From JABJGO01 sp963921245 (GTDB lineage: Bacteria; Pseudomonadota; Alphaproteobacteria; Rhodospirillales; Casp-alpha2), in contig CAWUEY030000001.1 of assembly GCA_963921245.4 (NCBI GenBank), positions 372,001 through 436,000 on the forward strand: DNA of 64,000 nucleotides, given 5' to 3'. Below the pieces are notes generated by a model. It worked only from the letters and a program-made list of their open reading frames with translations. It ran no database searches and had not been told where the DNA came from. How positions within the stretch are numbered: position 1 is the first letter of the stretch; each line of letters opens with the position of its first letter. The translations under genes and the position numbers were made by a program. This document shows positions 7,581 through 15,664 of this stretch, piece after piece.

Positions 7581-7943
7581 TTAGACCCCGTTCATGCCGG
7601 TCCGATTATAGAAGTCCTGACCAGTCGTGTTCCCGCCATCCACGGCGAGACGAAAATAGTCCGCCTGCCATTCCTGCCGCGCACCATGGATGGCGTCCTT
7701 TAACAGTCGTGCCCCGAGCCCGGGGCGGTGAACCTGCTCCGCAACATACAGGTCCTGAATATCGACGCCTGGTTTTCCAAGCCAGCTTGAAAAGCCTGGA
7801 AAATAGCCACAAAACCCAGCCAGATTGCTTCCGCTTTCAACAACGATTGCACGGTAGAGCGGATCGGGTTTCACCAGTTCGGCGGCAAAATCTTCTGCGC
7901 GTGCGGGGATGGGCTGAGAGCCTTGCTGTGCCTCGAGAAAAAT
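7581..7943 (-). pseudogene. GNAT N-acetyltransferase fragment abutting tRNA-Ala
   Basis: The minus-strand frame carries GNAT-like features: AIVVESGSNLAGFCGYFPGF, then DIQDLYVAEQVHRPGLGARL resembling the acetyl-CoA-binding RxxGxG/A loop, and DFYNRTGM near the end. The first strands and helix of the fold are missing because the frame runs straight into the tRNA-Ala gene with no ATG, and the C-terminus stops at NGV right after the YxRxG-like motif, shorter than usual. A GTG-started short protein is conceivable. I read it as a two-ended truncation. Confidence 0.55.
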
Positions 7944-8019
<76 letters not shown>

Positions 8020-8178
8020 CCGGTATCGGGTTCCCGGCGGTTTGCGGTGCGCGAACCTCAAACCCCGGCAGCGACGGGACCATAAGGGAGAGAGCTTTAT
8101 CCTTGCAAGCGAAAACGACCCTGAACCCGTCGCGATTGATGCTGCTGTTTTTTTCAGCGGTAGAATGAAGTCGAGAAT

Positions 8179-8550
8179 TCAGGAATCGTTATCTTCGTCC
8201 GTTTCGATGTGGTCGGCGATTTCCGGCATATCATCGCCTTCGTTAAGGTCTGATGCATCTTCCATCAGGCTGTCATCATCATCGCCATCGTCTTCCAAAT
8301 CAATGGCAACATCATCCACGTTGATATCGTCCGCGCCGTCTTCACCGGCGGGTTTTTCGGTTTCAGGGGCTTGTTGCGGTGCCGGTACCTCGACCGTTTT
8401 GGCCGTCGTCCCGCGCCGGGTGCGGACGACCATATCCGTCGGGACGGATGCGCCACAGGACGGGCACTCCAGCGGATCGCGTTGCATGTCATAAAACCGT
8501 ACGCCACAGCTCGGGCAGGTACGTTTGGTTCCCCACTCAGGTTTTGCCAC
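8179..8550 (-). CDS. TIGR02300 family zinc-ribbon protein with acidic tail
   Basis: A 123-residue protein of the alphaproteobacterial TIGR02300 (FYDLN acid domain) family, function unknown. The N-terminus has two CxxC pairs (KRTCPSCGVRF and PLECPSCGAS), consistent with a zinc ribbon, with FYDM in place of FYDL. The second half is a long run rich in Asp and Glu (DDGDDDDSLMEDAS). Translation starts at GTG 8550 behind GAAGGGAG. It faces aroA divergently, the usual arrangement for this family next to aroA and cmk in alphaproteobacteria. Confidence 0.88.
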   Translation of the reverse strand: MAKPEWGTKRTCPSCGVRFYDMQRDPLECPSCGASVPTDMVVRTRRGTTAKTVEVPAPQQAPETEKPAGEDGADDINVDDVAIDLEDDGDDDDSLMEDASDLNEGDDMPEIADHIETDEDNDS

Positions 8551-8750
8551 GATACAAACTCCCTTCGGGATTGTAGAGAAAGGTTAGAATTCGGGTTCGC
8601 CCACGGTGTCCGGTGCGCGGCGGACCCTGCCAATAGCGATTTCCCTCCCGCGTGTCAAAACCAAAAATCCCTCAACAGAGGAATTTTCCAGGGGAAATTA
8701 TCCCAAAATCGGGGATTGAGGCTACCAACTGGCTTTTCTTTCCTGTATGC

Positions 8751-10109
8751 ATGCCCGGCAATTTTGACCAACGGGACATTTTCTTGGCGGCCATTACTTC
8801 CAGAAAGGGGCGTGCCCTCAGCGGCCGCATCACAGTTCCCGGAGATAAATCCATATCTCACCGGGCTTTGATGCTGGGTGGTATTGCTGTGGGCGAGACG
8901 GTGATTCACGGGCTGCTGGAAGGGGAAGACGTTATCTGTACTGCCGAAGCCATGGCGGAAATGGGGGCCGAAGTGATCCGCCCGACCAAATCCGGGGAGC
9001 CATGGCGCGTATTCGGGCGCGGCGTTGGCGGGTTACGCGAGCCGTCGACCACTCTAGAGATGGGGAATTCAGGAACGGCCGCGCGTTTGCTCATGGGGCT
9101 GGTTGCCAGTCACCCCTTTGCCAGCACGTTTAGTGGTGATGTCTCCCTCAACAGTCGCCCCATGGCCCGTGTAACCACACCGCTGGAACAGATGGGCGCA
9201 ATTTTTGTCGCCCGAGAGGGCGGGCGGATGCCTTTGAGCGTACAGGGCAGCGATCAGCTGATCCCGATCACGTACCAATTGCCGGTGGCGTCAGCCCAAG
9301 TGAAATCGGCTGTTCTCCTGGCCGGTCTCAACACGGCCGGTCGCACCACGGTCATTGAGCCGTATCCAACGCGAGATCATTCTGAACGCATGCTCTACCA
9401 CTTTGGTGCGACCATTGAAACGGAACACTTGCCCGATGGTGGGCGCAGAATTTCCCTGGAGGGATGTCCGGAGCTCACCGGGCGGGCTGTCATCGTACCG
9501 GGCGATATCTCTTCAGCCGCATTTCCCATCGTTGCGGCTCTTCTGATGCCAGGATCGGAGATTATCCTCGAAGGCGTCGGCATGAACCCGCTTCGAACCG
9601 GTATTGTTGAAACCCTAAAGGATATGGGCGGACACATTGAGCGCCTCAACGAACGGGAAGAAGCCGGAGAGCCGGTTGCCGATCTTCTGGTTCGACATTC
9701 CATTTTGAAAGGCGTGGAGGTGCCTGCTTCCCGTGCGCCCTCCATGATCGATGAATATCCTGTCCTCGCCATGGCGGCGGCGTGTGCCACGGGCACCACG
9801 CGCATGGCCGGTATCGCTGAATTGCGGGTCAAGGAAAGCGATCGTTTGGGTGCCCTGGCGCGTGGACTGAAAGCCGCCGGAGTTAATCTGGAAGAAGGTG
9901 ACGACTGGCTTGTCGTGAACGGAACCGGCAACCCGCCCGAAGGTGGCAATACGGTAGCGGCGGAACTGGACCACCGCATTGCCATGTCGTTTCTGGTGTT
10001 GGGTATGGTCTCGCAAAACCCGATTGAGATCGATGATGCCTCGCCCATGGAGACCAGCTTCCCTGGATTTGCAGAACGGATGAACTCCCTTGGCGCAAGC
10101 ATCGGATAG
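8751..10109 (+). CDS. aroA: 3-phosphoshikimate 1-carboxyvinyltransferase (EPSP synthase)
   Basis: Sixth step of the shikimate pathway: transfer of enolpyruvyl from PEP to shikimate-3-phosphate. Diagnostic motifs are RITVPGDKSISHRALMLGG, GNSGTAARLLMGL, and AELRVKESDRLGALARGL near the C-terminus. The glycine in NSGTAAR is the standard form rather than the alanine of glyphosate-tolerant enzymes. The start is uncertain: the frame is open from GTG 8652, ATG 8751 is the only in-frame ATG before the domain, and TTG 8784 (after GGGACATTTTC) would give the usual short N-terminus MAAITSRKGRALSG. It is followed by a dead aminotransferase gene and then cmk, the conserved partner. Confidence 0.93.
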   Translation: MPGNFDQRDIFLAAITSRKGRALSGRITVPGDKSISHRALMLGGIAVGETVIHGLLEGEDVICTAEAMAEMGAEVIRPTKSGEPWRVFGRGVGGLREPSTTLEMGNSGTAARLLMGLVASHPFASTFSGDVSLNSRPMARVTTPLEQMGAIFVAREGGRMPLSVQGSDQLIPITYQLPVASAQVKSAVLLAGLNTAGRTTVIEPYPTRDHSERMLYHFGATIETEHLPDGGRRISLEGCPELTGRAVIVPGDISSAAFPIVAALLMPGSEIILEGVGMNPLRTGIVETLKDMGGHIERLNEREEAGEPVADLLVRHSILKGVEVPASRAPSMIDEYPVLAMAAACATGTTRMAGIAELRVKESDRLGALARGLKAAGVNLEEGDDWLVVNGTGNPPEGGNTVAAELDHRIAMSFLVLGMVSQNPIEIDDASPMETSFPGFAERMNSLGASIG

Positions 10110-10124
10110 GCAGAACGTAACCTT

Positions 10125-10425
10125 ATGAACCTTGATGGTATCCGTAGCGAAACGCCGGGCGTTTTGCCCGTCGTTCATCTTAACAATGCGGGTGCCCCGC
10201 TGATGCCCGCCCCGGTTGTTCAAATCATGCATGACTATCTGGATATGGAAGCCCGGACTGGCGGAGGCCGGGATCAATATCAGCATTCCAACGCCGGATT
10301 TTACGCTACTGGACTCACTGGCCCGCGCCCTCCCATATTTACTGAGGCTTCTCCTCAATTATTTCAATTCTGAAGGAGAGATTGCCCGGCCCCTGGAAAC
10401 ACTCGATCAATTTCTCAGGGTGTAA
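10125..10425 (+). pseudogene. Class V aminotransferase with its middle deleted
   Basis: The first frame (from ATG 10125) reads PVVHLNNAGAPLMPAPVVQI and LDMEARTGG, the typical N-terminus of class V PLP-dependent aminotransferase or cysteine-desulfurase-like enzymes. Near 10260 the coding sense moves to another frame reading AEAGINISIPTPDFTLLDSL and LNYFNSEGEIARPLETLDQF, which matches the C-terminal end of the same family. Roughly 250 residues between, including the PLP-lysine region, are absent. It is an internal-deletion pseudogene sitting between aroA and cmk; both ends of the gene survive. Confidence 0.7.
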
Positions 10426-10436
10426 TCAGGGTGTAA
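10415..10436. repeat. Perfect 11-bp tandem duplication upstream of cmk
   Basis: TCAGGGTGTAA is repeated head to tail (10415-10425, 10426-10436). The first copy contains the stop codon of the aminotransferase remnant. It lies 24 bp ahead of the cmk start. Confidence 0.9.
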
Positions 10437-10459
10437 GATGCCGCGACGGAGATTTTAGG

Positions 10460-11095
10460 ATGATCATTGCCATTGATGGCCCGGCCGGTGCCGGGAAAGG
10501 GACGCTCGCCAACCGTCTTGCCCGTGAATTGGGTTATGCAAAACTGGATACCGGATTGCTGTACCGGGCCGTTGGCATGAAGGTTATCGATGTAGATGGT
10601 GATCCGGTCGATGAGGCCCTGGCAACATTGAAGGCACAGGAGCTGGCGGCTGTCGATCTGGAGGACGAAGCCCGCCTGCGCAGCGATGAAGCGGGCAATG
10701 CCGCGTCCAAGGTTGCCGGATTTCCAGGTGTGCGATCAGCACTTCTTGAATTTCAGCGGAACTTTGCAAAACATCCACCGGACGGTGCGGCAGGAGCCAT
10801 TCTGGACGGTCGAGACATTGGGACTGTCGTTTGCCCCGATGCGGAGGTGAAACTGTTCATTACCGCCCCTTTGGAAATTCGTGCTGAGCGGCGCTTAAAG
10901 GAGTTGCGGGATCGGGGTCGCGAAGCTATATATGCGCGCGTTTTTGAGGATATTAAGGCCCGGGACGAGCGGGATCAGCAAAGAAGCGCTGCTCCGCTGG
11001 TTCAAGCCCAAGACGCCTGTCTCGTTGATACGGCTGATCTAGATGCGGATGACGTGCTTGCATTGGTGCTCGGTTTTATTCGCTCGAAGACTTAA
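10460..11095 (+). CDS. cmk: Cytidylate kinase
   Basis: Phosphorylates CMP and dCMP with ATP in the cytoplasm. The P-loop is at the very N-terminus (IAIDGPAGAGKGTLANRLA), followed by KLDTGLLYRAVG and, centrally, ILDGRDIGTVVCPDAEVKLF, all family-defining. The C-terminal KARDERDQQRSAAPL lid segment is present. At 211 residues it is normal length for alphaproteobacteria. I chose ATG 10460 (preceded by GGAGATTTTAGG); an upstream extension to 10382 would add a non-homologous leader. It precedes rpsA, as in most proteobacteria. Confidence 0.95.
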   Translation: MIIAIDGPAGAGKGTLANRLARELGYAKLDTGLLYRAVGMKVIDVDGDPVDEALATLKAQELAAVDLEDEARLRSDEAGNAASKVAGFPGVRSALLEFQRNFAKHPPDGAAGAILDGRDIGTVVCPDAEVKLFITAPLEIRAERRLKELRDRGREAIYARVFEDIKARDERDQQRSAAPLVQAQDACLVDTADLDADDVLALVLGFIRSKT

Positions 11096-11101
11096 ACAGA
11101 G

Positions 11102-11164
11102 AACCGGAAACTGCCGGTTGACCAATTGAAATGAACCCCAAGACCACCGGAACCAACCGGTTGG
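11102..11164 (+). promoter_or_regulatory. rpsA leader with hairpin and 12-bp palindrome (possible S1 autoregulation)
   Basis: The 100-base cmk-rpsA gap contains AACCGG (11102-11107) paired with CCGGTT (11114-11119), and a perfect palindrome CCAACCGGTTGG at 11153-11164 flanked by GGA-containing CCGGAA segments. rpsA mRNA leaders in gamma-proteobacteria are structured and autoregulated by S1. Whether this one behaves the same way is inference. Confidence 0.4.
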
Positions 11165-11195
11165 CCGGAAAACGTAAACTGAAAGGACTTTAACC

Positions 11196-13013
11196 ATGGC
11201 TTCTGCCAAACAAGCCGCCACTGACGATGCGGCACCTGTAATTACCGAAAATTTTGCTGACCTTCTTGATGAATCCTTTGGCGATGGCCTTGAGGGCCGC
11301 GTGATCAAGGGTACCGTGATTGCTCTGGACAGCGACGCCGCGACTGTTGATGTGGGCATGAAATCCGAAGGCCGTGTTCCGCTGAAGGAATTTGGCGTTG
11401 ATGTTGAACTGAATGTTGGTGACGAAATCGACGTTTATGTTGAGCGGTACGAAGACCGGGAAGGCATGATCAAACTGAGCCGTGAGCGTGCGCGCCGCGA
11501 AGAAGCCTGGTTTGACCTTGAGAAATCCTACAACGCCGGTGAACGTGTTACCGGCACCATCTTTGGTCGTGTCAAAGGCGGCTTCATTGTTGATCTTGCC
11601 GGTGCCGTTGCGTTCCTGCCGGGATCGCAGGTGGATATCCGTCCGGTGCGTGATGTTGCACCGCTGATGGGTAACCCGCAGCCGTTCCAGATCTTGAAAA
11701 TGGATGCCCAGCGCAACAACATCGTTGTATCCCGTCGGGCGGTTCTCGAAGAAACCCGTTCCGAAGCCCGTTCCGAACTGATCTCCAACCTAAGCGAAGG
11801 CCAGATTTTGGAAGGTGTGGTCAAGAACATTACCGACTACGGTGCGTTTGTTGATCTGGGGGGCGTCGATGGTCTTCTTCACGTTACCGATATTGCCTGG
11901 CGACGGATCAATCATCCGTCCGAAGCCCTGCAGATCGGCGAAACCGTCAAGGTTCAGGTTATTCGTTTCAATGCCGAAACCCAGCGTATTTCACTTGGCA
12001 TGAAACAGCTCGAAACGGACCCGTGGGATGGCGTCGGTTCCAAGTATCCGGTTGGTGCCAAGTTCGCAGGCCGCGTTACCAACATCACCGATTACGGTGC
12101 CTTTGTTGAGCTGGAAGCCGGTATCGAAGGCCTGGTCCATGTTTCCGAAATGAGCTGGACCAAGAAAAATGTTCACCCGGGCAAAATCGTCTCGACCAGC
12201 CAGGAAGTGGAAGTCATGGTTCTTGATGTTGATCCGGACAAACGCCGTATCAGCCTCGGCCTGAAACAATGTTCCGACAATCCCTGGGATTCCTTCCTTG
12301 CCACCTACCCGACGGGTAGCGAAGTCGAAGGCGAAATCAAGAACATTACCGAGTTCGGTCTGTTCATTGGCCTGGCCGGAGATATCGACGGCATGGTTCA
12401 CCTGTCCGACCTGTCCTGGGACACCGCGGGTGAAGAAGCAATTACCGAATTCACCAAAGGTGAAGTGGTTAAAGCCAGGGTTCTCGATGTTGATGTTGAG
12501 AAAGAACGTATCAGTCTTGGCATCAAGCAGATGGCTGAAGACACCGTGGGAGAAGCCCTCTCCGATATCAAGAAAGGTGAAGTGGTTACCTGTGAGGTCA
12601 GTGCCATTACCGACGGCGGTATCGAAGTCAAAGTCAACGGCGATATCCCCGGCTTCATCCGCAAGTCCGATTTGTCGCGCGAACGTTCCGAACAACGCCC
12701 CGACCGTTTTGCCGCTGGCGAAAAGGTTGATGCTAAGGTTACCCAGGTGGACGCCAAGAAGCGCAAATTGACGCTCTCCGTCAAGGCTCTGGAAGCGGAA
12801 GAAGATAAGAAAGCCATGGCCGAATATGGCTCTTCCGATGCCGGTGCAAGCCTTGGTGATATTCTGGGTGCTGCCCTGAAGCAGAAGCAGACCCAAAGTG
12901 TTCCGGCAGATGCGGAGGAGGCACCGGCTGGAGAAGCTGCTGAAGAAGCGATCGCCGAAACCGAAGCTGAGGAAGCTGCCAAAGAGGACGCAGAAGAGTC
13001 CAAGGACTCCTGA
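11196..13013 (+). CDS. rpsA: 30S ribosomal protein S1
   Basis: An RNA-binding protein that brings mRNA to the 30S subunit. The 605 residues hold six S1 (OB-fold) repeats, recognisable by recurring GRVTNITDYGAFVELEAGIE-type blocks and HVSEMSW/HLSDLSW signatures at roughly 90-residue spacing from about residue 30 to 540. The last 60 residues are an acidic, alanine- and glutamate-rich tail (EEAPAGEAAEEAIAETEAEE). Start ATG 11196 follows AAAGGAC. Position after cmk is conserved. The codon use is more regular than in neighbours, as expected of a highly expressed gene. Confidence 0.97.
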   Translation: MASAKQAATDDAAPVITENFADLLDESFGDGLEGRVIKGTVIALDSDAATVDVGMKSEGRVPLKEFGVDVELNVGDEIDVYVERYEDREGMIKLSRERARREEAWFDLEKSYNAGERVTGTIFGRVKGGFIVDLAGAVAFLPGSQVDIRPVRDVAPLMGNPQPFQILKMDAQRNNIVVSRRAVLEETRSEARSELISNLSEGQILEGVVKNITDYGAFVDLGGVDGLLHVTDIAWRRINHPSEALQIGETVKVQVIRFNAETQRISLGMKQLETDPWDGVGSKYPVGAKFAGRVTNITDYGAFVELEAGIEGLVHVSEMSWTKKNVHPGKIVSTSQEVEVMVLDVDPDKRRISLGLKQCSDNPWDSFLATYPTGSEVEGEIKNITEFGLFIGLAGDIDGMVHLSDLSWDTAGEEAITEFTKGEVVKARVLDVDVEKERISLGIKQMAEDTVGEALSDIKKGEVVTCEVSAITDGGIEVKVNGDIPGFIRKSDLSRERSEQRPDRFAAGEKVDAKVTQVDAKKRKLTLSVKALEAEEDKKAMAEYGSSDAGASLGDILGAALKQKQTQSVPADAEEAPAGEAAEEAIAETEAEEAAKEDAEESKDS

Positions 13014-13062
13014 TCCTCTTGATCTGAACGGGTGGTGTGGTCACCAAGGCCACGCCGATGCT

Positions 13063-13096
13063 GTTTCAGGAAGCGGCGCCCGCTTGATCCTGAAAC
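13063..13096 (+). terminator. Compound hairpin between rpsA and sppA
   Basis: GTTTCAGGA (13063-13071) pairs perfectly with TCCTGAAAC (13088-13096), and an inner AGCGG/CCGCT stem closes on a CGC loop, leaving a TGA bulge. No T-run follows, so it is not a classical intrinsic terminator. It could protect the rpsA 3-prime end or attenuate read-through into sppA. Confidence 0.5.
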
Positions 13097-13117
13097 CGCA
13101 AAGGGACGTGAGGTGTT

Positions 13118-14038
13118 ATGTCGAATATGATCGACCACATTATTGACCGACGTGTTTTGAAACGCCGATTGTTGCGGTGGCAGATTATCGCGATCGTTGC
13201 GGTGCTTGGGGTTCTCGGCGTTTTGTTTGCAAAGGGTGAAACCTTATCGGTGCCAGCACAGGCGCACGTGGCCGTTCTTGATGTGGTTGATGTGATTGTG
13301 GACGACACCGAACGCTCGGACGCCCTTCATAATATTCTTGATGATGACAATGCGGAAGCCCTGATTGTGCGAATCAACAGTCCCGGCGGAACGTTTGTTG
13401 GTGGGGAAAACCTGTATCGTGATTTGCGGGCGGTTTCTGATGAAAAACCAGTCGTTGCCGTGATCGGCGACCTAGGGACATCGGCGGCCTATATGGCGGC
13501 GCTGGGGACTGATCGAATTTATGTGCGACAAGGCTCTCTGACCGGTTCTATCGGTGTCATTCTTCAGACGGCTAATATTGAAGGGCTGTTGGATAAAATC
13601 GGTATCCAGCCGGAAACCGTAAAAAGCGGTGAGTTAAAGGCGCAACCCAACCCCGTTGAAACCTTCACGCCGGAATCCCGCGAAATGATTGAGGCTGTGA
13701 TCGGGGATATGTACGATATCTTCCTGGGTATTGTCGCAGAACGCCGTGACAGTACGAAGGAAGCCATGCAGGTGTATGCGGATGGGCGAGTGTTTACCGG
13801 ACGGCAGGCACTAGAGGTTGGTCTTGTCGATGCGTTTGGTGGCATGAACGAGGCCCGGAGCTGGCTCAATAGTGAGGCAGATGTGTCGATTGATTTGCCT
13901 GCGGTCAATATCACACCGAGAGCGAGAGAAGAGCGTCTGCTTGATCTGTTTTCAGGAATGTTTGGAAAAACGCTTTTTTCTGAAAGACTTAACCTTGACG
14001 GCTTTCTCGCACTCTGGCACCCTCAGTTGAGTCTATAA
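13118..14038 (+). CDS. sppA: Signal peptide peptidase SppA (short form)
   Basis: Inner-membrane serine protease with a Ser/Lys dyad that degrades cleaved signal peptides. The 306 residues match the short, single-domain bacterial form. One transmembrane helix lies at about residues 22-38 (IIAIVAVLGVLGVLF). The catalytic serine is in GDLGTSAAYMAA near residue 122 and the general-base lysine in KSGELKAQPNPVE near residue 174. INSPGGTFVGGENLY is the usual oxyanion-region block. It lies between rpsA and ihfB, a conserved alphaproteobacterial order. Confidence 0.93.
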   Translation: MSNMIDHIIDRRVLKRRLLRWQIIAIVAVLGVLGVLFAKGETLSVPAQAHVAVLDVVDVIVDDTERSDALHNILDDDNAEALIVRINSPGGTFVGGENLYRDLRAVSDEKPVVAVIGDLGTSAAYMAALGTDRIYVRQGSLTGSIGVILQTANIEGLLDKIGIQPETVKSGELKAQPNPVETFTPESREMIEAVIGDMYDIFLGIVAERRDSTKEAMQVYADGRVFTGRQALEVGLVDAFGGMNEARSWLNSEADVSIDLPAVNITPRAREERLLDLFSGMFGKTLFSERLNLDGFLALWHPQLSL

Positions 14039-14133
14039 AGAACGGTGCCCTGGCGATGCAAATCGACGAAACAAGCGGCACGGCTCGGAAAACAGAGAAT
14101 TATCTCATCGGGAGATGATGAGAGGGGACGTTA

Positions 14134-14412
14134 ATGACGAAATCCGAACTTGTAACGCAATTGGCGACGGTGAACCCGCATCTGTACCAAAGGGATATCG
14201 AACGCATTGTCACCACCATCTTTGATGAAATTAGCGACGCACTGGCAAACGGAGACCGGGTTGAGCTCCGCGGTTTTGGTGCTTTTTCGGTGAAACAGCG
14301 TAACGCCAGGGTGGGCCGCAACCCGCGCACGGGTGCCGCTGTTCAGGTTTCGGAAAAATTCACGCCCTATTTCAAAACCGGCAAACAGCTCCGCGACAAG
14401 CTGAACAGCTAG
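14134..14412 (+). CDS. ihfB: Integration host factor beta subunit
   Basis: A 92-residue DNA-bending protein of the HU/IHF family that heterodimerises with IhfA. The DNA-binding arm signature ELRGFGAFSVKQRNARVGRN and the PRTGAAVQVSEKFTPYFKTG block identify IhfB rather than HU. The start is preceded by GAGAGGGGAC. A 7-bp inverted repeat (TCTCATC at 14103-14109, GATGAGA at 14117-14123) lies in the leader and could fold near the ribosome binding site. The gene sits after sppA and before lapA as in related genomes. Confidence 0.95.
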   Translation: MTKSELVTQLATVNPHLYQRDIERIVTTIFDEISDALANGDRVELRGFGAFSVKQRNARVGRNPRTGAAVQVSEKFTPYFKTGKQLRDKLNS

Positions 14413-14448
14413 GCCGTCAAAACCGTCGCGAAAACAAAGTGGCGTCGT

Positions 14449-14814
14449 GTGAAGAACCTGTCCTGGATCATTTTGTTCCCTCTCGCCGTTGTACTTATCG
14501 TATTTGCGGTTTCCAATCGTGGGCCTGTCAGTGTCGATTTGTGGCCGCTGTCTCTGGTCATTGATATTCCCTTGTTTGTCTTGATGTTTGCGGCCCTGCT
14601 GGCAGGTATAATCTGGGGAGGTGTGGCCACCTGGCGGGCGGCCCGCGGGTCTCGTAAACTGTCCCGTTCCCGGGCGAAAGACGTTAGCCAGCAGGAAATT
14701 GAAATCAATCGCCTCAAGGACCAGATCAGCCGTCTCGAAGCATCAGCGGCGGAAACTCGCCCTGACGATACTGCCCTGCAGATCGCTTCACAACCCGCTA
14801 CAACCCGGTGGTAA
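14449..14814 (+). CDS. lapA: LapA-family (DUF1049) inner-membrane protein, tail altered by a duplication
   Basis: A small membrane protein of the LapA family (linked in E. coli to LPS assembly). GTG start. Two transmembrane helices at about residues 5-20 (IILFPLAVVLIVFAV) and 38-58, with VSNRGPVSVDLWPLS between them, then a coiled-coil-like segment QQEIEINRLKDQISRLEASA. The last residues SQPATTRW are abnormal: a 10-bp near-perfect tandem duplication at 14790-14809 shifts the frame. Without it the protein would end KSPKALPPADAA at 14851. The domain itself is intact, so the gene is probably still functional. Confidence 0.82.
   Translation: MKNLSWIILFPLAVVLIVFAVSNRGPVSVDLWPLSLVIDIPLFVLMFAALLAGIIWGGVATWRAARGSRKLSRSRAKDVSQQEIEINRLKDQISRLEASAAETRPDDTALQIASQPATTRW
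14790..14809. repeat. 10-bp tandem duplication frameshifting the lapA tail
   Basis: ACAACCCGCT (14790-14799) is followed by ACAACCCGGT (14800-14809), matching at 9 of 10 positions. Removing one copy extends the lapA frame to a TGA at 14849-14851. Confidence 0.8.
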
Positions 14815-14917
14815 ATCCCCAAAGGCTTTGCCGCCCGCGGACGCCGCCTGATCAGCATTCATGTTTTTCGTCCTGTTTTTAAGAGAGTGCTTGTGGTGGA
14901 CTGGCAATTTCAAAAAC

Positions 14918-14953
14918 ACACCTGTATAAGAACGCTATCCAAGATACAGGTGT
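14918..14953 (+). promoter_or_regulatory. 10-bp perfect stem-loop covering the pyrF ribosome binding site
   Basis: ACACCTGTAT (14918-14927) is perfectly complementary to ATACAGGTGT (14944-14953) across a 16-base loop. The only Shine-Dalgarno-like bases (AGG) before pyrF lie in the right arm, and the ATG follows 4 bases later at 14958. In RNA the hairpin would hide the ribosome binding site; in DNA the same sequence could be a spaced operator. Confidence 0.5.
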
Positions 14954-14957
14954 TCTC

Positions 14958-15656
14958 ATGACCCCCCGGGAAAGAATTTTTGTTGCTCTCGACACAACTG
15001 ACGAGACGCAGGCGGTTAGGCTGGCCCGTAGCCTGACAGGGCTTGTGGGTGGTGCTAAGATCGGCAAGGAGTTTTTCACGGCAAATGGCCCCGCCGGGGT
15101 ACGGGCGGTTTCGGATGTCGGCCTACCTGTGTTCATCGACCTGAAATGGCATGACATTTCCAACACGGTGGCGGGTGCGGTTCGGGCGGCACTCAGCCTG
15201 AAACCCTCAATTGTCAACATTCATGCCGCTGGTGGTGGGGCCATGATTCGTGCCGCCGTTGAGGCAGCAACAGAGGGTGGAGAAAACCGCCCGCTGGTTT
15301 TAGCAGTGACGGTTCTGACATCCATGGACAATCGCGATCTGCGCGATATCGGCGTTACCACAAGTACCGGCGAACAGGTCGTTCGTCTCGCCCGCCTGGC
15401 CCGGGAAAATGGTGCCGATGGTGTGGTCTGCTCGGCTATGGAGATCGAGGTATTGCGCGCTGCTTGCGGCCCGGATTTCAAGCTTCTGGTGCCGGGAATT
15501 CGCCCGTCCTGGAGCGTTACAGGTGATCAGAAGCGTGTGATGACCCCGCGTGATGCCGTCGAGCGGGGTGCTGACTATCTGGTGATTGGGCGCCCCATTA
15601 CAGCGGCGGACGATCCGGTTGCTGCCGCCCGGCGAATCGGTGAGGAACTGAGGTAG
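14958..15656 (+). CDS. pyrF: Orotidine 5-prime-phosphate decarboxylase
   Basis: Last step of UMP synthesis. A 232-residue TIM barrel with the catalytic Asp-Lys-Asp array in VFIDLKWHDISNTVAGAVRA, MVVH-like INIHAAGGGAM, and the phosphate-binding LVPGIRPSWSVTGDQKRVMT and DYLVIGRPITAADDP. Position 4 of the core motif is Trp (DLKWHD) where Phe or Tyr is commoner. It is followed after 8 bp by trpF, so pyrF-trpF-trpB-trpA-accD-folC may be one transcription unit, with the hairpin at 14918-14953 controlling its start. Confidence 0.96.
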   Translation: MTPRERIFVALDTTDETQAVRLARSLTGLVGGAKIGKEFFTANGPAGVRAVSDVGLPVFIDLKWHDISNTVAGAVRAALSLKPSIVNIHAAGGGAMIRAAVEAATEGGENRPLVLAVTVLTSMDNRDLRDIGVTTSTGEQVVRLARLARENGADGVVCSAMEIEVLRAACGPDFKLLVPGIRPSWSVTGDQKRVMTPRDAVERGADYLVIGRPITAADDPVAAARRIGEELR

Positions 15657-15664
15657 TCTTCGCC

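Noticed and set aside
9395..10358. Long minus-strand frames opposite aroA
   Set aside because: They are Arg/Ser-rich antisense frames without domains or ribosome binding sites.
11991..13138. Long minus-strand frames opposite rpsA
   Set aside because: They are mirrors of the repetitive S1 domains; repeated patterns follow from the S1 repeats themselves.
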